A DNA stretch of 23,146 nt from an uncultured Candidatus Saccharibacteria bacterium (GCA_947306315.1 CAMZGF010000004.1:1-23146); one strand, 5' to 3'; counted from the stretch's first letter, positions 1 to 7,749 are shown. Notes: generated from the letters alone by a model not told the origin. A program made the numbers and translations.

Positions 1-124
1 AAGGCTCTTTGCTTTGCCTTAATATTTCCCCCGAAGAAATCCATGGCCACTTCAAATCTTCTGCAAGTCTAGTCCCTACTGTCGATTTTCCGGAACCTGG
101 GCCACCTAAAAATATAATTCTCAT
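1..124 (-). CDS. adk: Adenylate kinase, N-terminal part (runs off the window)
   Basis: Only the first 41 residues are visible; the gene continues beyond base 1. The protein opens with a hydrophobic strand and a P-loop GGPGSGKST at residues 7-15, followed by a helix and the segment ISSGEILR at about residues 30-37. This corresponds to the ISTGDMLR segment of the AMP-binding region in adenylate kinases, which interconvert ATP, AMP and ADP in the cytoplasm. The start is the ATG at 122-124. There is no Shine-Dalgarno sequence; a TAAAAT hexamer on the minus strand (133-138) ends 8 nt upstream, which suggests a leaderless mRNA. The P-loop has Ser where most adenylate kinases have Gly (GSGKST instead of GSGKGT), so a related small nucleoside monophosphate kinase remains possible. 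Confidence 0.75.
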   Translation of the reverse strand, partial: MRIIFLGGPGSGKSTVGTRLAEDLKWPWISSGEILRQSKEP

Positions 125-132
125 ACAAATCT

Positions 133-138
133 ATTTTA
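133..138 (-). promoter_or_regulatory. -10 hexamer of adk, leaderless start
   Basis: TAAAAT on the minus strand ends 8 nt before the adk ATG with no Shine-Dalgarno sequence between. It lies directly downstream of the rpsU terminator. Confidence 0.45.
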
Positions 139-142
139 CCAC

Positions 143-169
143 AAAAAGATTCCGCTTATGCGGAATCTT
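143..169 (-). terminator. Rho-independent terminator of rpsU
   Basis: A perfect 10-bp stem (146-155 with 160-169) with a 4-nt loop, followed on the minus strand by a T-run. It begins 5 bases after the rpsU stop codon and separates rpsU from adk. Confidence 0.85.
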
Positions 170-173
170 CTAT

Positions 174-392
174 TTATTTAAGTCCGAGCTTGATGCGTTC
201 AGTTTTCTCAGCCTTACGAATCTCGCGAAGGATTGCCTTGCGGCGGCGTTCACGCTTCGAAATTGGCTTGCTGAAGCGGAGCTGAGACTTAGCGAGTGGC
301 ATAATTCCACTCTGAAGAACCTTACGATTAAAACGACGAATAATATTCTCGTTTGCTTCGTTCTGATCTTTTCTAGTTACTTTTATTGACAT
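174..392 (-). CDS. rpsU: 30S ribosomal protein S21
   Basis: This 72-residue, very basic protein matches S21 in length and pattern: an N-terminal strand, the FNRKVLQSGI segment and the C-terminal Arg/Lys-rich helix beginning KRERRRK. S21 sits on the 30S platform near the 3' end of 16S rRNA and, in E. coli, aids initiation on mRNAs that use a Shine-Dalgarno sequence. The ATG at 390-392 has no Shine-Dalgarno sequence. A strong promoter (TTGAAA, 17 nt, TATAAT) ends 8 nt upstream, so the message is predicted to be leaderless. A clean terminator follows the stop codon, so it appears to be a single-gene unit. Confidence 0.92.
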   Translation of the reverse strand: MSIKVTRKDQNEANENIIRRFNRKVLQSGIMPLAKSQLRFSKPISKRERRRKAILREIRKAEKTERIKLGLK

Positions 393-400
393 ATAACGGC

Positions 401-429
401 ATTATATCAGATATCGACATTTTTTTCAA
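401..429 (-). promoter_or_regulatory. Promoter of rpsU
   Basis: -35 TTGAAA (424-429), 17-nt spacer, -10 TATAAT (401-406). The ATG begins 9 nt downstream of the -10, so the predicted transcription start falls at or within 2 nt of the start codon. Confidence 0.8.
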
Positions 430-467
430 GAGTTCCCACCCTATATCGATAAATTCAAAATCATACC

Positions 468-2060
468 TTAAACAAAAACCCGCCCGTTCCACTCATTTTT
501 CATCAAACGGACCACCACCGACACCTTCTCCGTCATTCTTGTATTCATCTCATCCTTCACAACCATGCGAAGATGTTTACCCTCTTTTCCAACTGCTCTC
601 GCTTCAACAACCTCGACGTTAAAAAGTTCAAAAGTTGGTTCCTCGTTCCCATTACCAAACGGCTCAAGTTGCGCAATATCTTCTAGAAGTTCCTCGTCAA
701 ATTGTCTTAAGTCACTCTCAGAAAATTCTCCATTAATCTCTAAGAACTTTTCCTGATTCTTCAATCCCAAAGAGTTGTAATAGGCATTCACTTCATCAGC
801 AAAATCTTCAATCATTTCTGGTAAAATTTTCACCCCACAAGCCATCGCATGCCCACCGCCGCCACAAATCGACACACAGCTTCTAATCGCATCAGCTAAA
901 TTAAAATCTCCAAAACTCCTTCCGGAGCCCTTATAAATATCCGAAATCCCATCGCCATCAATGTCTTTCATCGAAACTTTTGACAGCACAAAAGCTGGTT
1001 TATGATACTTTTCAACCAACCTACCAGCAATAATTCCAAGCACACCTTCGTGCCATTCCCCAGATACAACAATCACATCCCGTGCTAGTTCTTCTGAACG
1101 TTCTTCTTCTATTTCCTGCATTGCCAGAATTTGCTCATTTCGACGCTCAGAGTTCAGGTTATTTAGCTGTTCCGCTAATTTTACCGCCTCAACTTTTGAG
1201 TCGGACATCAAAAGCGAAAGCGAAATCTCAGCCGATTCCATTCTTCCACCAGCATTGAGTCTCGGTCCAATTTGAAAACCAATCGCCTCTGACGAAATTT
1301 CAGAACATCCTGCAATCCGCATCAATTCCTTAAGCCCCGGCCTCCTTGTTTTCTCAAGCACTTTTTTACCGTAAAAAGTCAGCTCACGGTTCAACTTAGA
1401 CAATGTCATTGAATCACAAAGTGTACCAATCAAAACAAGATCAAGCATCCACTTTTCCTGCCCATCTGGGATTAGTCCCTCAGAAACGAGCGCCAAAGCT
1501 ACCATAAATGCCACTCCGACCCCAGCAAGATCAATCAGCCCAGTCTCAAGGATTTTCTTTTTTATTGCGTCCGAAACATCTGTACGCTTCGGGTTCACCA
1601 CTGCCACTGCATCCTTTGGTATTTCCGTCATTACCTCGTGGTGATCCGTCACAACCGTCTCAACTCCAGCTTCTTTCAGCTTAGAAATTACCTCTGAATT
1701 ATTGCTTCCACAGTCCACTGTTATAACAAGCGAAATGCCTAAAGAAGCTGCCTTTTCTACGCACTTTTCGCTCATACCATATCCATCGACAAAACGATCT
1801 GGAAGCATTGTAATTATCCCAGAAGCACCAGCCATTTTCAAAGCATCAACCATTACAGTCGTTGCCGTAACACCGTCAACATCATAGTCACCATAAACCA
1901 TGATTTTTTCACCCGTTAAAACTGCTTCTTTTATTCTTGAAACTGCCACTTTTATATCTGGTAAGCTCGAAAAAATTTTCTTCTTCGAAAGGTATTTTGG
2001 CTTTAAAAAATCTGGAGAAAGCCCACGCTTTTTGACTATCTCGTCAAAAACTCGACTCAT
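468..2060 (-). CDS. recJ: Single-stranded-DNA-specific exonuclease RecJ
   Basis: RecJ is a 5'-3' ssDNA exonuclease of the DHH phosphoesterase superfamily acting in recombination and repair. Motifs are present in order: YGDYDVDG (residues 56-63), DCGS (about 116-119), TDHH (138-141), GPRLNAGGRM in the middle, then the DHHA1 part with SGRS and GGGGHAMACG, and a C-terminal OB-like region. The ATG at 2058-2060 is preferred because GGAT lies just upstream and it follows the stop of the wHTH gene by 1 nt; a TTG at 2067-2069 would add three residues. The protein (530 residues) stops soon after NEWNGR, a little earlier than I expect for RecJ, where a last beta strand normally follows. See the separate finding on the stop codon. 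Co-transcribed with the upstream wHTH gene. Confidence 0.93.
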   Translation of the reverse strand: MSRVFDEIVKKRGLSPDFLKPKYLSKKKIFSSLPDIKVAVSRIKEAVLTGEKIMVYGDYDVDGVTATTVMVDALKMAGASGIITMLPDRFVDGYGMSEKCVEKAASLGISLVITVDCGSNNSEVISKLKEAGVETVVTDHHEVMTEIPKDAVAVVNPKRTDVSDAIKKKILETGLIDLAGVGVAFMVALALVSEGLIPDGQEKWMLDLVLIGTLCDSMTLSKLNRELTFYGKKVLEKTRRPGLKELMRIAGCSEISSEAIGFQIGPRLNAGGRMESAEISLSLLMSDSKVEAVKLAEQLNNLNSERRNEQILAMQEIEEERSEELARDVIVVSGEWHEGVLGIIAGRLVEKYHKPAFVLSKVSMKDIDGDGISDIYKGSGRSFGDFNLADAIRSCVSICGGGGHAMACGVKILPEMIEDFADEVNAYYNSLGLKNQEKFLEINGEFSESDLRQFDEELLEDIAQLEPFGNGNEEPTFELFNVEVVEARAVGKEGKHLRMVVKDEMNTRMTEKVSVVVRLMKNEWNGRVFV

Positions 2061-2061
2061 C

Positions 2062-2361
2062 TTATCCAATCGTTTTATTTGGTTTTGATTTATTCGAAAG
2101 CTGCTGACTCTTAATCACCATTGATTGAAGCTCTTTTAAGATTGGGAATTGCTTATTTGTCTGGTAAATTGTCGTGTTTCCCTTTTTAGTAGCAATCAAG
2201 AATTCACCCTTTTCAAGGCGATGAAGTTCCCTTTGAATATTTCCAGGATCTTCGCGAATCAGCTTCGAAAGCGCTCTCACATGTGTCTTAAAATCAGGGT
2301 ACTTCGCAAAAACAACGAGGATTTTTCTCCTGACTCTCGACGTAATAAAAACATCTAACAT
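2062..2361 (-). CDS. Winged helix-turn-helix transcriptional regulator
   Basis: A 99-residue protein. Residues 1-80 have the pattern of a small ArsR/MarR-like winged helix: helix 1 (SRVRRKILVVFAKYP), the recognition region (VRALSKLIREDPGNIQRELHRLEKGEFL) and a beta wing (TKKGNTTIYQTN). Small wHTH proteins of this type are common in Patescibacteria, where they often accompany nucleotidyltransferase genes; here the partner is recJ, 1 nt downstream. The ATG is preceded by a strong GGAGGT at 6-nt spacing. No metal-sensing Cys or His pairs are visible. The regulated target is unknown; autoregulation of the wHTH-recJ operon is a natural guess but the sequence does not show it. Confidence 0.75.
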   Translation of the reverse strand: MLDVFITSRVRRKILVVFAKYPDFKTHVRALSKLIREDPGNIQRELHRLEKGEFLIATKKGNTTIYQTNKQFPILKELQSMVIKSQQLSNKSKPNKTIG

Positions 2362-2381
2362 TTATACCTCCAATTTCTTCC

Positions 2382-2410
2382 ATTTTATCGCAAAAATGTA
2401 AAAAATACAA
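2382..2410 (-). promoter_or_regulatory. Promoter of the wHTH-recJ operon
   Basis: -35 TTGTAT (2405-2410), 17-nt spacer, -10 TAAAAT (2382-2387). The predicted start near 2375 gives a short leader that carries GGAGGT. The -35 abuts the upstream part of the divergent priA promoter. Confidence 0.6.
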
Positions 2411-2422
2411 CGTTTTTTAAGG

Positions 2423-2428
2423 TATAAT
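2423..2428 (+). promoter_or_regulatory. -10 hexamer of priA, leaderless start
   Basis: TATAAT ends 6 nt before the priA ATG, and there is no room for a Shine-Dalgarno sequence. No good -35 is visible at 16-18 nt. Confidence 0.6.
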
Positions 2429-2434
2429 GTAGGT

Positions 2435-4381
2435 ATGTATTTCGAGGTGCTACCGGCCAAAATTTTCCGAAAATCCCCTAAGCTCGAAGACGGGATTCTT
2501 ACCTATTCCTGTGCCGAAAATCTCAAAATTGGCACAATCGTCGAAATCCCCCTCGGAAAGAAAACTACCGTCGGCATCATCTATAGAAAAGTTGAGAAAC
2601 CAGATTTTGACGTCAAAGATATTATTCGTATAGTCTACGACAGACCACTCCCATCTCACCTATTAAAATCCATTCTTTGGCTCTCCGAATATTATCTCGT
2701 TCCACTCCCCCAGGTTGTTAGTCTTTTTCTTCCAAACACTATTGAAAAACGTCATAAAGTCGCTTCCGCTCTAGATGAAAAACCAATCAAAACCACTATT
2801 ATCCCTCTAAATACCCCTCAAAAACAAGCTCTAGAGGCCCTTAGATCCGCTAAGAGCCCTACTAAACTCCTACACGGCGTCACCGGCTCCGGAAAAACTA
2901 ACCTCTATCTTACCCTCTCCCATGAAGCATTTTTAGCCAAAAAATCGACAATTTTGCTCGTTCCTGAGATTGCGCTCACCTCTCAACTTGTCCAAATTTT
3001 CAAAGAATCTTTCGGGGAAAACGTCGTTCTAATCCACTCAAAACAGACTGACAAAGTCCGTCGCGACGCCTTCGAGTCCCTATTAAACTCCGATTCACCA
3101 AAAATCGTTATTGGGCCACGCTCAGCACTCTTCGCACCCCTTAAAAACCTCGGCCTCATTATCGTCGACGAGGCCCATGAATCAACCTATTTTCAAGATC
3201 AAACCCCTAAATATTCCGCTATCCGTCTTGCTAGCTTCATCACAAAAACAAGAGATATTAGTTGTATTCTTGGCACCGCTACCCCTAAAGTTGAAGATTA
3301 TTACCTCGCAAAAACCCACAATTCCCTCATCACTTTAAAGGAAAAGGCCAAAGAGACCGCTATTACCCCAAAAATCAGTATTATTGATCTAAAAAACCGC
3401 GAAAATTTCCTTAAAAATCGTTATTTCAGCGACGAACTAATCAATAACATCGAAGAAAATCTCAAAAATGGCCACCAAACCCTTATTTATCATAACCGTC
3501 GCGGCTCCGCACCTCTTACAATCTGCGAAAATTGTGGTTTTGAAGCCCTCTGCCCAAACTGTTTTCTCCCTCTGACCCTTCATGCCGACTCTTATCAACT
3601 CATCTGCCACACCTGTGGCCATAAAGAAAAAGTCCCAGTTTCCTGTCCTGAATGCAAACATCCGGACATCATTCATAAGGGGTTCGGCACCAAACTTCTC
3701 GAATCCGAATTAAAAAAAATATTCAAAACTGCAAAAATCGCCCGTTTTGATGGCGATACGGAGAAGACAAAGACTCTCGACGAGCTCTACGACGACGTAA
3801 AATCTGGCAAAATCGACATCATCATCGGCACTCAAACTATCACAAAGGGCCTCGATCTTCCAAAACTCGCTACGGTTGGCATAGTTCAAGCCGATTCTGG
3901 CCTCTCCCTCCCTGATTATTCTTCTGAGGAACGTACTTTTGACCTTATCAACCAAGTCCTCGGACGCATCGGCCGCGGCCACATTAACTCCGCAAACGCT
4001 TTCATTCAAACTTACCATCCCGAAAGCCCAGTCATCATCAACGCCATAAATTCAGATTACGAATCATTCTATAACTACCTCATCAAAAAACGTCAAAAAG
4101 CTCATTTTCCTCCTTTCTATTACTTAGCAAAAATATCCGTCGTCTACAAAACTGAACGCATTGCTTACAATAAAATAAAAGAGATCTATAAATCCCTCAA
4201 AGAAAAAGAAAATGTTTATCTAACGGCACCAACGCCATCATTCCACGAGCACACAAGTTCCGGTTTTAGTTGGCAAATCGTCATAAAATCTACAAATCGA
4301 AAATCACTTCTTGATGCAATAAAAACTCTCGATTCCTTCCCTGATATTCGCCTTTCTATCGACCCACCATCGCTTCTTTAG
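2435..4381 (+). CDS. priA: Primosomal protein N' (replication restart helicase PriA)
   Basis: PriA is a 3'-5' DNA helicase that recognises stalled forks and starts replisome reloading. The 648-residue protein shows the N-terminal 3'-DNA-binding domain (about 1-110), Walker A GVTGSGKT (148-155), DEAH (245-248), GTATPK (280-285), and eight cysteines in four CxxC pairs at 364/367, 373/376, 391/394 and 404/407 that bind two zinc ions, inserted between the helicase lobes as is typical. The C-terminal helicase motifs (GTQTITKGLD, QVLGRIGRG) follow. It is somewhat shorter than the 730-800 residues common elsewhere, in keeping with a compact genome. The ATG follows TATAAT by 6 nt, so the mRNA should be leaderless. 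It is transcribed divergently from the wHTH-recJ operon. Confidence 0.95.
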   Translation: MYFEVLPAKIFRKSPKLEDGILTYSCAENLKIGTIVEIPLGKKTTVGIIYRKVEKPDFDVKDIIRIVYDRPLPSHLLKSILWLSEYYLVPLPQVVSLFLPNTIEKRHKVASALDEKPIKTTIIPLNTPQKQALEALRSAKSPTKLLHGVTGSGKTNLYLTLSHEAFLAKKSTILLVPEIALTSQLVQIFKESFGENVVLIHSKQTDKVRRDAFESLLNSDSPKIVIGPRSALFAPLKNLGLIIVDEAHESTYFQDQTPKYSAIRLASFITKTRDISCILGTATPKVEDYYLAKTHNSLITLKEKAKETAITPKISIIDLKNRENFLKNRYFSDELINNIEENLKNGHQTLIYHNRRGSAPLTICENCGFEALCPNCFLPLTLHADSYQLICHTCGHKEKVPVSCPECKHPDIIHKGFGTKLLESELKKIFKTAKIARFDGDTEKTKTLDELYDDVKSGKIDIIIGTQTITKGLDLPKLATVGIVQADSGLSLPDYSSEERTFDLINQVLGRIGRGHINSANAFIQTYHPESPVIINAINSDYESFYNYLIKKRQKAHFPPFYYLAKISVVYKTERIAYNKIKEIYKSLKEKENVYLTAPTPSFHEHTSSGFSWQIVIKSTNRKSLLDAIKTLDSFPDIRLSIDPPSLL

Positions 4382-4550
4382 AAACCGATTGGGGAGCTAT
4401 TTCTAACACTAAGGCGGTAAAAAACACAGAAGCATGACCGACGGCCTGCTTCATCTTTTTATCTCCTTTCTGCGTCTCCCCAATCGAACGAAAAACACTT
4501 CCACCAACATCAATATATTCTGAGGGAACTTTTGCCCCAAAAAATCGCAA
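4356..4550 (-). CDS. Possible small hypothetical protein, doubtful
   Basis: An open frame of up to 64 codons on the minus strand fills most of the gap between priA and def and overlaps the last 26 bases of priA. The longest form would start at a TTG (4548-4550). A better start is the ATG at 4455-4457, preceded by AAAGGAG at good spacing, which would give a 32-residue peptide with a hydrophobic stretch (ASVFFTALVLEIAP). Codon choice looks gene-like, but I recognise no family and see no good promoter or terminator. The frame spans an 11-bp inverted repeat, which may be the real reason this stretch exists. Treat as unproven. Confidence 0.3.
   Translation of the reverse strand: MRFFGAKVPSEYIDVGGSVFRSIGETQKGDKKMKQAVGHASVFFTALVLEIAPQSVSKEAMVGR
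4386..4486. repeat. Inverted repeat, 11-bp arms, in the priA-def gap
   Basis: Perfect 11-bp arms CGATTGGGGAG (4386-4396) and CTCCCCAATCG (4476-4486) enclose 79 bases and start 4 bases after the priA stop. Each end is flanked by AAC (4383-4385, 4487-4489), like a 3-bp target duplication. No T-run follows either arm, so it is not a normal terminator. Confidence 0.6.
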
Positions 4551-4606
4551 ATTTTAAACACCACACTTATTCCAGCAAGGCTCTAGTAAAAACATAAAAA
4601 ATATGG

Positions 4607-4612
4607 TATAAT
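4607..4612 (+). promoter_or_regulatory. -10 hexamer of def-fmt, leaderless start
   Basis: TATAAT ends 7 nt before the def ATG, with no Shine-Dalgarno sequence between. The -35 region is weak. Confidence 0.6.
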
Positions 4613-4619
4613 TAAAGAT

Positions 4620-5192
4620 ATGGATATTATAGTTACTCCTGACCCTCGTCTTCGTGAAACATCGAAAAAGGTCAACAAAATCACCGATGAAACCAAGAAA
4701 ATCATTAACGAAATGGTGAAAAACTCCCTTGAATGGGAAAAAGTACACCCATATGAGCTTTCTGCTGCCATGGCGGCACCTCAGCTCGGCTACAACCAAC
4801 GCATTATTATCGTCCGCGAAGATATGGAAGATAAAAAGAATAATTCCTTTATTGCACTTATCGACCCTGAGGTCATAAAAACTGAAGGAAAAATGATCAA
4901 AGATTATGAAGGTTGTCTCTCAGTTCCAAAGATTTATGGTCTCGTTCCTCGTCCTGAAAAAGCACGCATCAAAGCAAAAATTATTGACGGTACCGAGGTC
5001 CGCATCAAAGCAACCGATTCCCTCGCACGCACCCTTCTCCATGAGATTGATCATCTCGATGGTATTCTCTTCATCGATCACATTAAAGATAAAAAAGATG
5101 CTTGGTTCGAACTTGATGACAAGGGCGAAATCGTCCCTATCGACTACGAAACTCGTATAAAGAATAACAAAGAGCTTTTCCCCGATGACTAA
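4620..5192 (+). CDS. def: Peptide deformylase
   Basis: Removes the N-formyl group from nascent proteins using a bound metal. All three family motifs are present: motif I as SAAMAAPQ (48-55), motif II EGCLS (97-101) with the metal-binding Cys99, and motif III HEIDH (141-145) with His141, Glu142 and His145. In motif I the usual GxGLAAPQ has Ala in place of both glycines, a variation worth noting. At 190 residues it has a normal length with a slightly long charged C-terminal tail. The ATG is chosen because TATAAT ends 7 nt upstream and the frame opens there. The end overlaps fmt by 8 nt, so deformylation and formylation enzymes are made from one mRNA, a common arrangement. Confidence 0.95.
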   Translation: MDIIVTPDPRLRETSKKVNKITDETKKIINEMVKNSLEWEKVHPYELSAAMAAPQLGYNQRIIIVREDMEDKKNNSFIALIDPEVIKTEGKMIKDYEGCLSVPKIYGLVPRPEKARIKAKIIDGTEVRIKATDSLARTLLHEIDHLDGILFIDHIKDKKDAWFELDDKGEIVPIDYETRIKNNKELFPDD

Positions 5193-5961
5193 AATTATCT
5201 TCTTTGGTAACGGTCCACTTGCAGATTTTGCAAAAGCAATCTTAGAAAAGAATTTCGAGATTATTTTTCATGCCCGCACTAAAGAAGATCTTGAAGAAGT
5301 TAAGCGCATCAAAACCGAAAATCCTGAAGCTAAAGGCATTCTCGCTAGTTTTGGCGTCATGATTAAACCTGACGTCCTTAGTCTTTTTGAACCAGAAGGA
5401 ATTTTAAATATTCACCCTTCTCTTTTACCAAAATATCGCGGCTCTTCTCCTATTGAAACTGCAATTTTAAATGGCGATAAAGACTTTTCCGTCTCTATCA
5501 TGAAGCTCGTAAAAGCTATGGATGCTGGTCCAATCTATTTCCAAAAAACGGTTTCCTTCGCTGACTACGCTGAAAAAGATTTGATTTATAAAGAACTTTC
5601 CGAAACTGGCGCAAACTGGATCGTCGAGAATATTGATAATCTTCCAACCCCAACCGAGCAAGATAATACAAAAGCTACTTTTACCGCAAAACTCGACAAA
5701 TCTATGTCTGAACTAAAGCCTGAGACTAAATCTGCCGAGGAACTCATTAATGAAATTCGCGCATTCAAAGGCTTCCCAAAATCAAAGCATGAATTCTTTG
5801 GTCTTGATTGTATTGTCCTTAACGCTCATATCAGCGACACTGAAGATTCAAGATTAAATCTCGTCTGTTCAGACGGCAAATATCTTATTATCGACGAAAT
5901 TCAACCAGCTGGCCGCAAGCCAATGGATGCAAAATCTTTCCTTAACGGCTACGCCAAATAA
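5185..5961 (+). CDS. fmt: Methionyl-tRNA formyltransferase (short form)
   Basis: Formylates Met-tRNAi for initiation, using 10-formyl-tetrahydrofolate. The catalytic triad is visible as Asn75 and His77 in LNIHPSLLPKYRGSSPI and Asp113 in AMDAGPI. The C-terminal domain is recognisable (IRAFKGFP, then a beta-rich part ending KSFLNGYAK). At 258 residues it is about 50 shorter than the usual 310. Much of the loss is in the N-terminal half of the Rossmann domain, between the first strand (IIFFGNGPLA) and SFGVMI, where the usual Q-P-D-K-P-x-G-R loop is absent. The ATG overlaps the end of def (ATGACTAA), indicating translational coupling. Its stop codon directly abuts the stop of the convergent surface-protein gene. 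Confidence 0.92.
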   Translation: MTKIIFFGNGPLADFAKAILEKNFEIIFHARTKEDLEEVKRIKTENPEAKGILASFGVMIKPDVLSLFEPEGILNIHPSLLPKYRGSSPIETAILNGDKDFSVSIMKLVKAMDAGPIYFQKTVSFADYAEKDLIYKELSETGANWIVENIDNLPTPTEQDNTKATFTAKLDKSMSELKPETKSAEELINEIRAFKGFPKSKHEFFGLDCIVLNAHISDTEDSRLNLVCSDGKYLIIDEIQPAGRKPMDAKSFLNGYAK

Positions 5962-7269
5962 TTATTTCGCAATGCAGCGGATAGCACCGCCGATCGACTT
6001 ACTTATACGATCATAGGTTGATAGTATACTAGTGCCACGATTATAATAGTCAGTCGTATTACTAGTAAGCGATGTCGCTGTCCAATACGGACCATCTGCA
6101 AAAACATTTATCCAGCTACCGTTATACGCAATACCATGGCGAGTAAGGCCTAAACCTTCACTATAGATAAAGCCAAGTAGTTTACTTGAATCACCATCGT
6201 AAAGCGTTACAAGATTGTCATATTCGGCACTGCTGGTTGGAAGCCTCCAACCCTTTGGACAAATTGAAGCAACCGCCGTACCAGAAGCCAAATCCGATCC
6301 GCCAGTACCAGCCGTAGCTGCATAATAGTTATAAAGCACGCCAAAATCTTTAGATTCACCAGGAGCGCCACCACCACCGCCCCACGTTCCATCCATAACT
6401 GAGCCAGAAGTGTACGAAGGGCTAATCATATTGCTTTTTGCAGCAACAGTATAGCTCATACCTGCTGGCATATCAGAATTTGTACTATCAATCGTCATAT
6501 TTGCAAGGCGCAAGTTCTGCGTCATCCAACATTGACCGTCAGGAAGACTCTTAACCGTATATTCCGTGCCGTCGCGTGGATCGGTCAAAATACCATTTGA
6601 AACATATCTTGCATCAAGACATGCATCATACGAATAGCTCGTTCCGTCTATATTTTTTGGATCTACTTCAGTTGGTTTTCTGTCATGGCCGTTCACATAA
6701 GCCGTAAATTTAACCACATCAGTATAAGTTCCAGAAGTAAGGCTAGAACCAACCTTCACCCCAAAATCAACCACTGTAGTTTCATACGTAGTAGCATTCG
6801 CGGAAGTTGTGCGCTTCACAGCTACCGGATTTCCAACTGTTGGAATTTTATAATAATTTGTTTCGTCAATCGAAAAGCCCCAAGTATTATCACCCATTTC
6901 GCTACTAGTCTTTGCACCTGTAAATGCCGACGAAATCGCATCAGAAATATTCATATCTGTATGTGCGAGATCAGTGTTACTATCTACATCCTCAATAGCT
7001 AAAGTATAACCATAAACATTGTTTGTTTGGGCACTAACGTTAATTGAGCCATGAGTAAAACTATTAATCGCCGCTACTAGATTAAGAGTATCTGAGTTAA
7101 CCCCCATTGTAAGAACTTCACCAACGTTTATATTCACATTAACGTCCGCCTCAGTAGCATGAGAACCAAAAGTTGGAGAATAAAGATAAGCAGCCACAGC
7201 GGTTACAAAAAGCGAAGCAGCAAAAATTCCAACCTTATTTATCGCACTGAGCGTTTGTTGCTTCTTCAT
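5962..7269 (-). CDS. Secreted surface protein with C-terminal FISUMP domain
   Basis: A 435-residue exported protein. Residues 1-35 form a signal peptide or membrane anchor (basic start, hydrophobic stretch GIFAASLFVTAVAAYLY). Residues about 40-215 are beta-rich with the signatures TNNVYGYTLAI, NTWGFSI and FGVKVGSSLTSGTYTDVV, a domain I associate with Saccharibacterial surface proteins. Residues about 230-435 match the FISUMP family (Fibrobacter succinogenes major paralogous domain): DPRDGTEYTVKSLPDGQCWM.QNL, YNYYAAT, CPKGWRLPTSSEY-like, YWTAT and a final cysteine. The paired cysteines may form disulfides outside the cell. The ATG has GAGGG 4 nt upstream and follows the DUF5663-like gene by 7 nt, so the two are co-transcribed. 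Adhesion or host-contact roles are plausible but unproven. Confidence 0.85.
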   Translation of the reverse strand: MKKQQTLSAINKVGIFAASLFVTAVAAYLYSPTFGSHATEADVNVNINVGEVLTMGVNSDTLNLVAAINSFTHGSINVSAQTNNVYGYTLAIEDVDSNTDLAHTDMNISDAISSAFTGAKTSSEMGDNTWGFSIDETNYYKIPTVGNPVAVKRTTSANATTYETTVVDFGVKVGSSLTSGTYTDVVKFTAYVNGHDRKPTEVDPKNIDGTSYSYDACLDARYVSNGILTDPRDGTEYTVKSLPDGQCWMTQNLRLANMTIDSTNSDMPAGMSYTVAAKSNMISPSYTSGSVMDGTWGGGGGAPGESKDFGVLYNYYAATAGTGGSDLASGTAVASICPKGWRLPTSSAEYDNLVTLYDGDSSKLLGFIYSEGLGLTRHGIAYNGSWINVFADGPYWTATSLTSNTTDYYNRGTSILSTYDRISKSIGGAIRCIAK

Positions 7270-7276
7270 ATTCCCT

Positions 7277-7699
7277 CTATGCAGCTACGCCGAGAATTGC
7301 TGGCCTTGCCTCAATAATTTCGGCTTTAAGCTCGCTTGCTACAGATGTCGTAATTTCTGCATAATCTGGACGATTAATTTGGATCCATTTAACCGAAAGA
7401 TATTCACCAAGAATCTCAAGATTCCCCTCTGTTACACCGTGCCTTTGTAAAAGTTTTTTATAAATCGCATCTTCACGATAATCACCAATCTGTGATAAAA
7501 CACGAATCATCGTGTTTCTATCATTATTCATAATTCCATCAAATTCACGAAGCTGGTCAATAGTCATACCCTCGCTCATTCTCTCGCCAACACGATTCTC
7601 AAGTTCTTCCTGGGTTTGTTTAATGAAATCAGCCTTCTGTTCATCAGGCATAGAAGAAAGTCCCACTTCGTCAAGGAATTTCTCGTCAATCTTGATCAT
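7277..7699 (-). CDS. DUF5663-like protein
   Basis: A 140-residue, acidic, mostly helical protein without membrane segments or cysteines. The pattern FLDEVGL, MPDEQKADFI, ELENRVGERMSEGMTIDQLREF matches what I remember of DUF5663, a family of unknown function frequent in Patescibacteria. The assignment is from memory. The ATG follows AGGAGG at a good distance. A promoter (TTGATA, 17 nt, TAGAAT) overlaps the end of sufU, so this gene and the FISUMP gene form a two-gene operon that may also receive read-through from SUF. A helper or chaperone role for the secreted partner is a guess from position only. Confidence 0.65.
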   Translation of the reverse strand: MIKIDEKFLDEVGLSSMPDEQKADFIKQTQEELENRVGERMSEGMTIDQLREFDGIMNNDRNTMIRVLSQIGDYREDAIYKKLLQRHGVTEGNLEILGEYLSVKWIQINRPDYAEITTSVASELKAEIIEARPAILGVAA

Positions 7700-7720
7700 T
7701 TTTCCTCCTAAATTAGTTCT

Positions 7721-7749
7721 ATTCTATCGAACTTATGCTAATTTATCAA
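7721..7749 (-). promoter_or_regulatory. Promoter of the DUF5663-FISUMP operon
   Basis: -35 TTGATA (7744-7749) lies inside the last codons of sufU; 17-nt spacer; -10 TAGAAT (7721-7726). The predicted start near 7714 leaves a short leader with AGGAGG. Confidence 0.65.

Noticed and set aside
9..389. Plus-strand open frame of about 126 codons opposite adk and rpsU
   Set aside because: It runs through the rpsU terminator hairpin and is antisense to two conserved genes; no start signals.
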